64,000 nt of DNA from Planctomycetaceae bacterium (GCA_947490615.1 CANLHK010000001.1:434001-498000); one strand, 5' to 3'. Numbered from the stretch's first letter, positions 42,205 through 51,365 are shown. The notes: generated from the sequence alone by a model not told the origin. Program-made: numbers and translations.

Positions 42205-42888
42205 ATTTACCCACCGCGAAGACCGTTCGGAGGACCGCCGCGTGACACGCGTGACTTTGGTCCGCGCATCAATGACCGCATCCGCATTTCTCCTGTTCGC
42301 TTGCTCGATCAGGAAGGCGAGATGATCGGCGTCGTTGAACTCGACGAAGCCAAGCGCCGCGCCTACGACATCGGCCTCGATCTCGTCGAGATCTCGCCCG
42401 ACAGTCGTCCGCCCGTGTGCAAGATCATGGACTTCGGCAAGTTCAAGTACGAGCAGTCCAAGAAGGAAAAGGTCAACAAGGCGCGCAGCAAGGCCTCGGA
42501 GATGAAGGAAGTGCGCCTCGGCCGCTCGATGAAGATCGGCGTGCACGATGTCGACATCCGCGTTGCGCAAGCGCGACGCTTCCTCATCGAAGGTCACCGC
42601 GTGCAGATCATCCAGAACTTCCGCGGTCGCGAAATGGCCTTCCGAGAGAAGGGTGAGATCCGCATGGATGACATCATCCAGCGCCTCGCCGATCTCGCGA
42701 AAGTCGAAGTCTCGCCTCGTCTCAACGGCCGCCGCATGGGCATGATTCTCGTTCCCGAGAAGCAGAAGGTCGAGGCTTACAAGAAGCGCATGATCGCCGA
42801 AGGGAAGCCGATCCTCCCGTCGATTCCCGAGCAGCTTGAAGACATGCACGACGACGATGACGACGACGGTGACGAGGGCATGGAGTGA
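42205..42888 (+). CDS. infC: Translation initiation factor IF-3, ATT start
   Basis: IF-3 keeps 30S subunits free and checks the start codon. The 227-aa protein has the N-domain (RINDRIRISPVRLLDQEGEM, DIGLDLVEISPDSRPPVCKI), the linker FGKFKYEQSKKEKVNKARSK and the C-domain (VQIIQNFRGREMAFREKGE, RLNGRRMGMILVPEK). An acidic tail of about 20 residues (HDDDDDDGDEGME) is extra. I choose the ATT at 42205: AAGGAA lies eight bases before it, and ATT/AUU is the known self-regulatory start of infC. An in-frame ATG at 42133 gives 24 more residues of no family likeness. rpmI and rplT do not follow. Confidence 0.9.
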   Translation: MYPPRRPFGGPPRDTRDFGPRINDRIRISPVRLLDQEGEMIGVVELDEAKRRAYDIGLDLVEISPDSRPPVCKIMDFGKFKYEQSKKEKVNKARSKASEMKEVRLGRSMKIGVHDVDIRVAQARRFLIEGHRVQIIQNFRGREMAFREKGEIRMDDIIQRLADLAKVEVSPRLNGRRMGMILVPEKQKVEAYKKRMIAEGKPILPSIPEQLEDMHDDDDDDGDEGME

Positions 42889-42961
42889 ACAGCGGCGGGA
42901 GGAGCGTGTGACTCGCTCTTGCGCCGCACTCCACCGCGACACCTGCAAGCCAATCAACCCA

Positions 42962-42999
42962 CCGCCGCCTGCCACCATGCAGGCGGCGGCGGTCGTTTT
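42962..42999 (+). terminator. Rho-independent terminator of infC
   Basis: CCGCCGCCTGC (42962-42972), 6-base loop, GCAGGCGGCGG (42979-42989), then a short spacer and TTTT (42996-42999). It lies 74 bases after the infC stop and ends it before the argR promoter. Confidence 0.8.
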
Positions 43000-43039
43000 G
43001 GGTTGGGACGATCGCGCCCCGAAAAATTCATGGCATGGG

Positions 43040-43068
43040 TTGCATTCTCTGCGGGGATGCTGTATATT
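43040..43068 (+). promoter_or_regulatory. Promoter of argR and the arginine genes
   Basis: TTGCAT (43040-43045), 17 bases, TATATT (43063-43068): the clearest -35/-10 pair in the window. The predicted start site, near 43075, is just before a perfect palindrome, so the leader of argR would be about 95 bases. Confidence 0.65.
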
Positions 43069-43078
43069 CTTCCCTCCG

Positions 43079-43096
43079 ACTGCATGACCATGCAGT
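43079..43096. promoter_or_regulatory. 18-bp palindrome, candidate ArgR operator
   Basis: ACTGCATG-AC-CATGCAGT, perfect over 18 bases, the length of an ARG box, placed just downstream of the promoter. Half sites GCATG and GCAT also stand at 43033-43045. The sequence differs from the enteric ARG box, so a lineage-specific box is proposed. Autoregulation by the ArgR that follows is inferred. Confidence 0.55.
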
Positions 43097-43170
43097 GCCC
43101 TTCTCGCTCGTCCCGCCGCGAGGGCTTCGGGGGATCCGCCCGTTCGCCGTCTGCAACTTGGCCCGCTCCT

Positions 43171-43617
43171 ATGAAATCCCGACGCCACGCCGCGATCCGC
43201 TCACTGATCTCCTCAGGAGAGATCTACAGCCAGCACGAGCTCGGACAGCTCCTCACCCACGAGGGCATCGAGGCCACTCAGGCCACGCTTTCGCGGGATC
43301 TCTCTGAGCTCGGAGTGCTGAAGGGTCCCGTTGGATATCAACTGCCCGGCTCCGCCGTCGCAGCACCAGCGCCTGATGCGTCGTTGGCGCGCACGCTTCG
43401 TCGCGAACTCATCGCTATCTCGGTGGGCGGCACGATGGTGGTGCTGAAGACGCCGCAAGGGCACGGCAACGCACTGGCGATCGAACTCGATCGGATGCGC
43501 ATGCAAGGCGTGCTTGGCACCATCGCAGGCGACGACACGGTGTTCCTCGCCGCGAGCACTCCGATTTCGGCCCGCCGCATCGCCAAAGAACTTCGCGGGC
43601 TCGCGCAACTCACCTGA
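43171..43617 (+). CDS. argR: Arginine repressor ArgR
   Basis: Arginine-responsive regulator. 148 aa. N-terminal winged helix: IRSLISSGEIYSQHELGQLL, then TQATLSRDLSELGVLKGPVG. C-terminal hexamer/arginine-binding domain: VVLKTPQGHGNALAIELDRM and LGTIAGDDTVFLAASTPIS, with the GDD acid pair that holds the arginine guanidinium. The first gene of the arginine regulon, so it likely controls its own operon. No Shine-Dalgarno directly before the ATG; a 95-base leader is predicted. Confidence 0.94.
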   Translation: MKSRRHAAIRSLISSGEIYSQHELGQLLTHEGIEATQATLSRDLSELGVLKGPVGYQLPGSAVAAPAPDASLARTLRRELIAISVGGTMVVLKTPQGHGNALAIELDRMRMQGVLGTIAGDDTVFLAASTPISARRIAKELRGLAQLT

Positions 43618-43725
43618 ATACCACCGACTCGGCTCCGCACTCTTGCTCGCCGCGCTGAATGCGCACAAAGCAAAGAACACCGGAGCACCGCCACTTCTGT
43701 TCGACTCGTTTGGAGCACTCCTGCA

Positions 43726-44856
43726 TTGACCCACGACCTCCCCACCGCCAATCCGCTGCGCATCGCCATCGTCGGCGCCAGCGGCTACACGGGCGCTGAA
43801 CTGCTTGAGATCCTTGCCAACCATCCGTTGGCGCAGGTCGTCGCGTTGTTCGGGAGCTCACGCAAAGCCGACGAAGGCGCGCCGACGGCCGCCGACCTCT
43901 TTCCACGCTTTGAAGGTCAGTCCATCGGAGCGCTGCGGGTGCAGCCCTTCGACCTCGCCACCGTGCGCGCGCTGCAACTCGACGCCATCTTCCTCGCCAC
44001 GCCGCACGAATTCTCCCATGAGATCGCGCGCGACTTGGTCGCGTGTCGCCCAACCGACGATTCATCGCGCGACGCACTCGTGGTCTTCGATCTGTCCGCT
44101 GCGTTTCGTCTGAGCGACCGTGTGGTCTTTGAGAAGCACTACGGATTCGCCCACGAGCACCCCGCGCTGCTATCCGACTCGGCCTACGGACTCGCAGAGT
44201 TCAATGCCTCGGCCATCGCACAGGCTCCGCTCATCGCGGTTCCTGGTTGCTATCCAACGGCGTCGATTCTCGCGATGCGGCCGCTCGTCGAAGCGGGTCT
44301 CATCGATGCGCAGCGCGGCGCGATCGTCGACGCCACCAGCGGCGCTTCGGGCGCGGGACGCAAGGCCGAAGTGAAGAGCCTGCTGTGCGAAGTCTCGTTG
44401 CAGGCGTACGGCGTGTTCAAGCATCGTCATCGACCTGAGATCGCCGAGCACGCGGGCATTGCGACGATCTTCACGCCGCATCTCGGTTGCTTTGATCGCG
44501 GCATCCTCGCCACCGTCCACCTTGAACTGAAACCTGGCGTCACCGAGGCCGCAGTGCGCAGTGCGTTCAGCAAGGCGTACGCGGGCCGCCCATTTGTGCG
44601 CCTGCTGAAGGCTGGACGCTGGCCGAGCGTCGCGGCCGTTGAGCGCACGAACTTCTGTGACATCGGCTTCGCCGTCGAAGGCACCCACCTCATCGTCGAG
44701 AGCGCGATCGACAACCTCGTGAAGGGCGCAGCGGGTCAAGCTGTGCAATGCATGAACATCCGCTTTGGATTCGCGGAAACCGCGGGCTTTGCGGCCTCCT
44801 GTGCCTCGCTCCACCCGACTTCTTCGCACGCCTGCGTGGCGGGAGTGGGATCGTGA
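43726..44856 (+). CDS. argC: N-acetyl-gamma-glutamyl-phosphate reductase
   Basis: NADPH-dependent reductase, third step of arginine synthesis. 376 aa. IAIVGASGYTGAELLEIL is the NADP site, PGCYPTA carries the catalytic Cys175, GASGAGRKAEVKSLL the phosphate loop, and FTPHLGCFDRGILATVHL the active-site His region. It starts at a TTG at 43726 with GGAG about 10 bases upstream. The C-terminus has a Cys/His/Ser tail of about 20 residues beyond the family. The stop overlaps argB as GTGA. A 108-base gap separates it from argR. Confidence 0.94.
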   Translation: MTHDLPTANPLRIAIVGASGYTGAELLEILANHPLAQVVALFGSSRKADEGAPTAADLFPRFEGQSIGALRVQPFDLATVRALQLDAIFLATPHEFSHEIARDLVACRPTDDSSRDALVVFDLSAAFRLSDRVVFEKHYGFAHEHPALLSDSAYGLAEFNASAIAQAPLIAVPGCYPTASILAMRPLVEAGLIDAQRGAIVDATSGASGAGRKAEVKSLLCEVSLQAYGVFKHRHRPEIAEHAGIATIFTPHLGCFDRGILATVHLELKPGVTEAAVRSAFSKAYAGRPFVRLLKAGRWPSVAAVERTNFCDIGFAVEGTHLIVESAIDNLVKGAAGQAVQCMNIRFGFAETAGFAASCASLHPTSSHACVAGVGS

Positions 44857-45680
44857 ACAGCGCGGCACCGCTCGTCGTCAAAGTTGGTGGCGCGCTGCTT
44901 GATGCTGCCGAGCAGCATGGCGAAGCCTTCTCGAGCCTGATCGCGTTGCACCGCGCCCATCGCGGCGGGATCATTCTCGTACACGGCGGTGGCGCGCAGG
45001 TCGATGCACAGTTGCGCTTGGTCGGCATTGAGACGCCGCGCATCGAAGGCATTCGCGTCACCAGACGCGCCGCGATCGACCAGGTCGTCGGCGTGCTCGC
45101 GGGAAGTGCGCATGTGCGACTCCTCGGACTCCTCGCTGCGCGCGGCGCGCGTGTCGTTGGGCTCACGCTCTCCGATGGCGGACTGTGCGAGTGCCGCCAC
45201 TCCACGCGCTACTCCTTTGATGTGGGTGAAGTCGGCGAGGTCGTTGGTGGCGACGCCACGATCACGCGCACGCTGCTCGCTGCGGGATTCATGCCGATCG
45301 TCAACTCGATCGGGCTCTCGAAAGACGGCCAGCCACTCAATGTGAATGCGGACGAAGCGGCCTGCGCCATCGCGCGCATCGTCGGCGCGGCGGGCATCGT
45401 GCTCTTGACCGATGTGCCAGGCGTCCTCGACGCCGCGCGCACCGACGGAACCCGCGAGCTCATCGCCGAACTCGACGCCGTGCGCATCGAGGAGCTCATC
45501 GCCAGCGGCACGATCTCGGGCGGGATGATCCCCAAAGTGCGCAGCGCACTCGCTGCGGCAGAGAGCGCGGGCTGCACCGCGACGATCGCATCGTGGCGTG
45601 ATTCCGCGAGTCTCGCTTCAGGACGGGGAGGCACGCGCATTCTCGTGCCGACTGAGCAACCTTCTGCATCGGGCGCCTGA
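44853..45680 (+). CDS. argB: Acetylglutamate kinase
   Basis: Phosphorylates N-acetylglutamate. 275 aa of amino-acid-kinase fold: LVVKVGGALLDA, IILVHGGGAQVDAQLRLVGI, the substrate loop GLTLSDGGLCECRHSTRY, LNVNADEAACAIARIVGAAG and LLTDVPGVLD for ATP. In IEELIASGTISGGMIPKVRS the conserved Gly-Met and Lys are present. A GTG start overlapping the argC stop is chosen. The N-terminal arginine-feedback helix typical of hexameric enzymes seems absent, suggesting a feedback-insensitive type; that is inference. Confidence 0.93.
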   Translation: MNSAAPLVVKVGGALLDAAEQHGEAFSSLIALHRAHRGGIILVHGGGAQVDAQLRLVGIETPRIEGIRVTRRAAIDQVVGVLAGSAHVRLLGLLAARGARVVGLTLSDGGLCECRHSTRYSFDVGEVGEVVGGDATITRTLLAAGFMPIVNSIGLSKDGQPLNVNADEAACAIARIVGAAGIVLLTDVPGVLDAARTDGTRELIAELDAVRIEELIASGTISGGMIPKVRSALAAAESAGCTATIASWRDSASLASGRGGTRILVPTEQPSASGA

Positions 45681-45698
45681 GCGCGCTCCGTTTCAACC

Positions 45699-46721
45699 AT
45701 GCCGCGAACTTCCGATCCATCCCCGCTCGACCTCTCCGCACTCCAACGACTGCGCGGGCGCTCGATTCTCCGACTCACCGATCTCGCGTCAGATGAGTTG
45801 TTGGCACTGCTGACCTTGGCACGCGTGCTCAAGAGCGACTACTCCGCATTTCGCGACGCGCTCGCACAGCGCTCGATGGTCATGCTGTTCGAGAAGCCCT
45901 CGTTGCGCACGCGCGTCTCCTTCGAACTCGGCTTCCAGAAGCTCGGCGGCGGCGTCTCGTTCCTCGATCACCGTGGTGATCTCATCGGCGAGCGCGAGCC
46001 GATCGCCGATTACGCACGAAACCTCGAGCGACTCGCGGATGTCATCGTCGCGCGCGTCTTCCGCCACGACACGCTTGAGGCGCTGCGTGATGGTTGCAAC
46101 ATCCCCGTGGTGAACGCTCTCAGCGAGCTCTCACATCCCTGCCAAGCGCTCGCTGATGCGCTCACGCTTGTGGAGCACGGCGTTGCTCTCAACTCGATGC
46201 ACCTTGCGTGGCTCGGCGATGGCAACAATGTCTGCATCGCCCTCATGGAACTCACCGCGATTCTTGGTGGGCGCATGACTGTCGTCACGCCGAAGCAGCA
46301 TCGACCCTGCACGAAGGCGATCGCGGCGCTCATGGCACAGGCAGCGAAATCGGGCGCGACCATCACGCTGACCGACGATCCAACGGCGATCCGCGGAGCC
46401 CACGCGGTCTACACCGATGCGTGGATCTCGATGGGGCAAACCGATTGCCCGATCAAGATCGAAGCGCTGCGCGCGCTCTCGGTCACGCCCGAAATCATGC
46501 GCCTCGCGGGTCCGCAGTCGCTCTTCATGCACTGTCTTCCCGCGCATCGCGGCGAAGAAGTCGCTGACGCCGTCATCGACGGCCGCCACTCCGTCGTCTA
46601 TGACCAAGCAGGGAACCGCATGCACGCGCAAAACGCGCTGGTGCTGGCCTTGCTCGGCGCGCTTCCGTTTGAACGCTCGCTGCGCGCAGCTCCACTTGAG
46701 ATCTTCGCCGCCAAAAACTGA
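45699..46721 (+). CDS. argF: Ornithine carbamoyltransferase
   Basis: Makes citrulline from ornithine and carbamoyl phosphate. 340 aa. Carbamoyl-phosphate loop EKPSLRTRVSFELG (Ser-Leu-Arg-Thr-Arg form), then LSHPCQALADALTL, LAWLGDGNNVCIAL, the ornithine loop TDAWISMGQ and MHCLPAHRGEEV. These separate it from aspartate carbamoyltransferase and from the acetylornithine form. It follows argB by 18 bases and precedes argG by 94. Confidence 0.95.
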   Translation: MPRTSDPSPLDLSALQRLRGRSILRLTDLASDELLALLTLARVLKSDYSAFRDALAQRSMVMLFEKPSLRTRVSFELGFQKLGGGVSFLDHRGDLIGEREPIADYARNLERLADVIVARVFRHDTLEALRDGCNIPVVNALSELSHPCQALADALTLVEHGVALNSMHLAWLGDGNNVCIALMELTAILGGRMTVVTPKQHRPCTKAIAALMAQAAKSGATITLTDDPTAIRGAHAVYTDAWISMGQTDCPIKIEALRALSVTPEIMRLAGPQSLFMHCLPAHRGEEVADAVIDGRHSVVYDQAGNRMHAQNALVLALLGALPFERSLRAAPLEIFAAKN

Positions 46722-46815
46722 GTCCACGGCGTGCGCCACGCGCCACGCATCATCGTTCTTCGACACACCTTCGATCACCTCACTTCTCTTCCAGCAGAAA
46801 GCTAGGCCAGCAGTC

Positions 46816-48078
46816 ATGTCCACTTTGAAGAAGCCCTCCCGCGTTTGCGTCGCCTACTCAGGCGGCCTCGACACCAGCTGCATCATTCCGTGGTTGGTCG
46901 AAACCTACGGCTGTGAAGTCATCGCCTGCGTCGCCGATGTCGGCCAGGGCGCGCGCGAACTCGAAGGAATCGAAGCGAAGGCGATTCGCACGGGCGCCAA
47001 GGCGTGCCACATCGTCGATCTCAAGAAGCAGTTCATGGAGGAGTTCGTCTTCCCGATGTGCATCTCGGGCGCGGTCTATGAGGGCCGCTACTTGATGGGC
47101 ACTTCCATCGCGCGCCCGATCATTGCGCGTGCGCAAGTTGAAGTCGCGCTGCGCACGGGTTGCGATGCGCTCTGCCACGGCTGCACCGGCAAGGGCAACG
47201 ATCAAGTCCGCTTCGAGTCGACCTACGCGTCACTCGCGCCGACCCTTGCGGTCATCTCGCCCTGGCGCATTTGGGATCTCAAGAGCCGCGAGGCGATGTT
47301 GGGCTACCTCAAGGCCCGCAACATTCCCTGCGCAGCGAGCGCGGAGAAGATCTACTCGCGCGACGCCAACATGTGGCACATCTCTCACGAAGGCGGCGAG
47401 CTTGAGGACCCATGGAACGCGCCACCAGAAGATGTGTGGATGATCTCGGTCAGCCCCAAGGACGCGCCCGACGCACACGAAGATGTCATGCTCAGCTTCG
47501 TCAAGGGTCGTCCCACGCATCTCAATGGCAAAGCGATGGATCCCGTCACGCTGCTCGCGGAGCTCAACACCATCGGCGGACGCAACGGCGTCGGTCGCGT
47601 CGACATCTGCGAGAACCGACTCGTGGGCATGAAGAGCCGCGGCGTCTATGAGACTCCAGGCGGCACGATTCTTATGGAAGCAGTGCGCGGACTCGAGCAG
47701 CTTGTGCTCGATCGCGAGACCCTGCACTTCCGCGAGCGACTCGCACTCGACTTCGCCAAGATCATTTACAACGGCACCTGGTTTAGCCCGACCCGCGAGG
47801 CGATGTGGGCTTCGTTCGAGGCGATCGCGGCTTCGCTTGACGGCGATGTCGTCGTGCGTTGCTACAAGGGACGCGCCGAAGCGTGCAAGCGCCGCTCTGC
47901 GAACTCGCTCTTTCACCACGGATTCGCCACCTTTGGCGAGGACGAGGTCTACGACCACAAGCACGCCGAAGGCTTCATCCGTCTCTTCAGCCTTCCGCTG
48001 CGAATCCGCGCGCTCCTTGGACTGAATCCTGACGCGAAGAAGATTGCTGGTTCCGCACCAAAGCAGAAAGTGCACTGA
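46816..48078 (+). CDS. argG: Argininosuccinate synthase
   Basis: ATP-dependent ligation of citrulline and aspartate. 420 aa, family length. CVAYSGGLDTSCIIPWLVE is the P-loop-like site, then VADVGQG, YLMGTSIARPIIARAQVEVA, CHGCTGKGNDQVRFE and YSRDANMWHISHEGGELEDP. A frame open further upstream overlaps argF in another phase and is rejected. argH starts one base after its stop. Confidence 0.96.
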   Translation: MSTLKKPSRVCVAYSGGLDTSCIIPWLVETYGCEVIACVADVGQGARELEGIEAKAIRTGAKACHIVDLKKQFMEEFVFPMCISGAVYEGRYLMGTSIARPIIARAQVEVALRTGCDALCHGCTGKGNDQVRFESTYASLAPTLAVISPWRIWDLKSREAMLGYLKARNIPCAASAEKIYSRDANMWHISHEGGELEDPWNAPPEDVWMISVSPKDAPDAHEDVMLSFVKGRPTHLNGKAMDPVTLLAELNTIGGRNGVGRVDICENRLVGMKSRGVYETPGGTILMEAVRGLEQLVLDRETLHFRERLALDFAKIIYNGTWFSPTREAMWASFEAIAASLDGDVVVRCYKGRAEACKRRSANSLFHHGFATFGEDEVYDHKHAEGFIRLFSLPLRIRALLGLNPDAKKIAGSAPKQKVH

Positions 48079-48079
48079 C

Positions 48080-49960
48080 ATGACGACCGCGCTCTGGGCT
48101 GGCCGCCTTGACGGCAAGACCGACGACCTCTTCCGAGAGTTCAACGACTCCCTGCCGTTTGACCGCGTGCTGGTTCGCGAGGACATCGAGGGCTCGATCG
48201 CGTGGTCGAAGGCGATCATGCGCGCGCAAGTGATCACCAGCGAGGAGCAGTCGCAGATTGAGACTGCCCTCGCGGAGATCCTCACGCTCGCGCAAGAAGA
48301 CCCAAGCTCGATCGTCGATGCCGATGATGAGGATGTCCACTCGTGGGTCGAGCGGCAACTCATCGCGCGTGTCGGCGACCTCGGCAAGAAGTTGCACACG
48401 GGGCGCAGTCGCAACGACCAAGTCGCGACCGATCTGCGGCTCTGGACGGCGCGGCAACTTCGCTTGCGCCAGAACGAGCTCAAAGCAGTCATGAACGCGC
48501 TCGTCGATCTTGCCGAGCGCGAGAAGACCACGGCATTCCCTGGCTACACCCACTTGCAGCGCGCGCAGCCGATTCTGTTCGCGCACTGGTGTCTGGCGTA
48601 TGTTGAGATGTTCCGACGCGACTCGGAGCGCATCACCGATGCGCTCAAGCGCGTGCGACTTTCGCCGCTCGGTTCAGGCGCGCTCGCTGGCACGGCGTAC
48701 CCAATCGATCGTGAGTTGTTGGCCAAGGACCTCGGATTCCGCGCACCAACCGCCAACTCGCTCGACGCCGTCGGCGACCGCGACTTCGTGATCGAAACCC
48801 TTGCGGCCTGCGCACTCTGCGCGGTGCATCTCTCTCGCCTTGCTGAAGACCTCATCTTCTACTCGACGAGCGAGGCGGCGCTTGTCGAACTTCCCGATGC
48901 GTTTACTTCGGGTAGTTCGCTCATGCCGCAGAAGAAGAACCCTGATGCGTTGGAGCTCTTCCGCGGCAAGTCAGGGCGGCAGATTGGAAACCTTGTCACG
49001 CTCCTCGTCACGGTCAAGGGTCTTCCCATGGCCTACAACAAGGATCTGCAAGAGGACAAGGAGCCGCTCTTTGATGCGATGCGGCAACTCTCCATGTGTC
49101 TGCGCGTGTTGCCTCCCTTAGTCACGGGGATCACCGTCAATCGCGAAGCTGCGCTGGTCGCGGCGGCCGAGGGCTACACCAACGCCACCGATCTTGCAGA
49201 CTACCTCACGCGTCTTGGCGTTCCCTTCCGTGAAGCGCATCACCAAGCGGGTCGTCTGGTGCGTAAGGCGATCGAGAGTCACTCGTCGCTTGAGGAACTC
49301 TCGCTCGAAGTCATCCGTGAGCAAGCGCCGCGCGCCAACAACGATGTCTACACGCAGCTCACTGTGAGTGCGACACTCGAGAAGCGTGATGTCACTGGCG
49401 GCACGGGTCCAAGAGCCGTCGAGAGCGCGATCGAACGCGTGCGTCGCATGTTGCGCGAACGAGCGGTTCCCGCAGGCAAAGGCGAAGCCGAGTTCCGTCA
49501 GGCGCGCATGGACGATCTCGATGCGATCGTGCAGCTCGTCGACTACTGGGCGCAGCACGGTGAAAATCTCCCGCGCTCACGCGATGACATCATCAAGGCG
49601 ATCCTCGACTTTGGTGTCGCGGTCGTCGATGGACGCGTGGTTGGATGCGCCGCGCTCTGGATCTACACCCCTGATCTCGCGGAGATCCGCTCGCTGGGCA
49701 TTCACACCGAGTTCCAAGGTCGCGGCATCGGCCAAGGTTTGGTGCGCCACTTCCAGCATGTCGCTAGTCAGTTGCACATCGACAAGGTCTTCGTGCTCAC
49801 ACGAGCTCCCGAGTTCTTTGAGCGATGCAACTTCAGTCGCGTGTCGATCAACTCGCTTCCTGAGAAGGTTCTCAAGGACTGCGCGAATTGCCCAAAGAAC
49901 ACCTGCTGTGACGAGATCGCGCTGGTGCATGACACCGTGCTGCCCGATCGCGCGTCCTGA
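48080..49960 (+). CDS. argH: Argininosuccinate lyase fused to an N-acetylglutamate-synthase-type GNAT
   Basis: A 626-aa bifunctional enzyme. Residues 1-470 are ArgH: KKLHTGRSRNDQVATDLRLW, TTAFPGYTHLQRAQPILFAH, and the catalytic loop FTSGSSLMPQKKNPDALELF (Ser near 278). Residues about 475-626 are a GNAT domain: EAEFRQARMDDLDAIVQLV, LAEIRSLGIHTEFQGRGIGQ (acetyl-CoA site) and LPEKVLKDCANCPKNTCCDE, text of the short ArgA (NAGS) family. This matches the ArgH(A) fusion known from marine gammaproteobacteria. It would catalyse both the first acetylation and the last step of the pathway. No other argA is in the window; argJ follows. Confidence 0.92.
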   Translation: MTTALWAGRLDGKTDDLFREFNDSLPFDRVLVREDIEGSIAWSKAIMRAQVITSEEQSQIETALAEILTLAQEDPSSIVDADDEDVHSWVERQLIARVGDLGKKLHTGRSRNDQVATDLRLWTARQLRLRQNELKAVMNALVDLAEREKTTAFPGYTHLQRAQPILFAHWCLAYVEMFRRDSERITDALKRVRLSPLGSGALAGTAYPIDRELLAKDLGFRAPTANSLDAVGDRDFVIETLAACALCAVHLSRLAEDLIFYSTSEAALVELPDAFTSGSSLMPQKKNPDALELFRGKSGRQIGNLVTLLVTVKGLPMAYNKDLQEDKEPLFDAMRQLSMCLRVLPPLVTGITVNREAALVAAAEGYTNATDLADYLTRLGVPFREAHHQAGRLVRKAIESHSSLEELSLEVIREQAPRANNDVYTQLTVSATLEKRDVTGGTGPRAVESAIERVRRMLRERAVPAGKGEAEFRQARMDDLDAIVQLVDYWAQHGENLPRSRDDIIKAILDFGVAVVDGRVVGCAALWIYTPDLAEIRSLGIHTEFQGRGIGQGLVRHFQHVASQLHIDKVFVLTRAPEFFERCNFSRVSINSLPEKVLKDCANCPKNTCCDEIALVHDTVLPDRAS

Positions 49961-50030
49961 CATCACTGTCTGCATGGTCGGCGCTCTGTGCGACAGCATG
50001 ATCGGATCAGCGCAAAGTCTGGAGCCCATG

Positions 50031-51278
50031 ATGAACTCGATGGTCACGAGCAATCCACTTCCGCGCGCTGCCGCAACCCTCGACTGGCCACGCGGATTTC
50101 GTGCGGCGGTCGGTGCTGCAGCGATCAAGAAACAAGGTCGGGACGATCTCGCGCTGCTCACGATGCCCAGTGGCGCCACGGCGGCGGCGATCTTCACGCG
50201 CAATCTCTTTGCCGCGGCGCCAATCGAAGTGTCGCGGCGTCATCTGAAGGACTCGCGCGGCCACGCGTCGGCCCTGCTCTTGAACTCTGGCTGCGCCAAC
50301 GCAGCGACGGGACCACTTGGTGTCGCCAACGCGGTCGAGTCGATTGACGCTGTCGCGCGCGCGCTCGGCTGCGCAAGTGAGTCCGTGCTCGTCAATTCCA
50401 CGGGCGTCATCGGTGTGCAGCTGCCGATGGATCGAATCCTGCCTGAGCTCCCCCGCCTTTGCGCGAGGATCGAACGGGCGAGCGACGGCGATAGCCTTGA
50501 GCCGTTCGCGCGCGCGATCATGACCACCGACACGAAACCCAAGATGTCGTCACGCACCATCTCCTGCAGCGACGGCCGCACGGTGCGCGTGTCGGGCGTC
50601 GCCAAAGGCGCTGGCATGATCCGTCCTGACATGGCCACGATGATCTCGGTGCTCGCGACCGATGCAGAGGTGGATGCGCGCACGCTCGATCGCGTGCTTC
50701 GCCATGCGGCCGATGCGAGCTACCACCGGATCTCTGTCGATGGCGACACGAGCACCAACGACTCAGTCTTTGCCTTCGCGTCGTGCGTGGCTGGAGCGTG
50801 CGATGAGACCTTGCTCGCTGCGGCATTTCGCGAGGTCGCCTGCGATCTGGCCAAGATGATCGTCTGCGATGGCGAGGGCTTTGAGCGCTCGCTGGCTGTG
50901 CGCGTCTCTGGTGCAGCGATCAAGGCCGATGCACTCAAGGTCGCCGAGACGGTGGCGTCGAGTCTGCTAGTTCGAACCGCGATCACAGGCGGCGATCCCA
51001 ACTGGGGACGCATCATCGCTGCCGCTGGACGCGCGGGTGTCACCTTCCGCGCCAACGATCTCGAACTGCGCGTGGGCGGCAATCTGATCTTCCGCGATGG
51101 ACAACCCGTCGAGGCGGACAAGAATGCGGTCCGGGCAGCGTTCAACGGGTCGCATGTCGAGATCGCCATCTCGCTCGGAGCCACCGATGGCTCCGTTGGA
51201 GAGGCGAACTCCGACACCTTCCTCTCCTGCGGGTTGACGACTGAGTATGTCCGCTTGAACGCTGACTACACAACCTGA
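50031..51278 (+). CDS. argJ: Glutamate N-acetyltransferase (ArgJ)
   Basis: Transfers the acetyl group from N-acetylornithine to glutamate; bifunctional forms also use acetyl-CoA. 415 aa. The self-cleavage site KGAGMIRPDMATMISVLATD contains the nucleophile Thr203, with SVDGDTSTNDSV, and the C-terminal GGDPNWGRIIAAAGRAGV. The start at 50031 has GGAG six bases upstream; ATGs at 49974, 50028 and 50040 are alternatives. With a NAGS domain fused to ArgH, a strict need for the acetyl-CoA activity of ArgJ would be removed. argD is absent from the cluster. Confidence 0.93.
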   Translation: MNSMVTSNPLPRAAATLDWPRGFRAAVGAAAIKKQGRDDLALLTMPSGATAAAIFTRNLFAAAPIEVSRRHLKDSRGHASALLLNSGCANAATGPLGVANAVESIDAVARALGCASESVLVNSTGVIGVQLPMDRILPELPRLCARIERASDGDSLEPFARAIMTTDTKPKMSSRTISCSDGRTVRVSGVAKGAGMIRPDMATMISVLATDAEVDARTLDRVLRHAADASYHRISVDGDTSTNDSVFAFASCVAGACDETLLAAAFREVACDLAKMIVCDGEGFERSLAVRVSGAAIKADALKVAETVASSLLVRTAITGGDPNWGRIIAAAGRAGVTFRANDLELRVGGNLIFRDGQPVEADKNAVRAAFNGSHVEIAISLGATDGSVGEANSDTFLSCGLTTEYVRLNADYTT

Positions 51279-51365
51279 CGGGATCGACGCGTGAAGCGAT
51301 TGCCGCGGTGCGGCGAACGCCCCATTCCGATCTGTGCGGGCAGCCGAATCACTACCCATTCGTCC

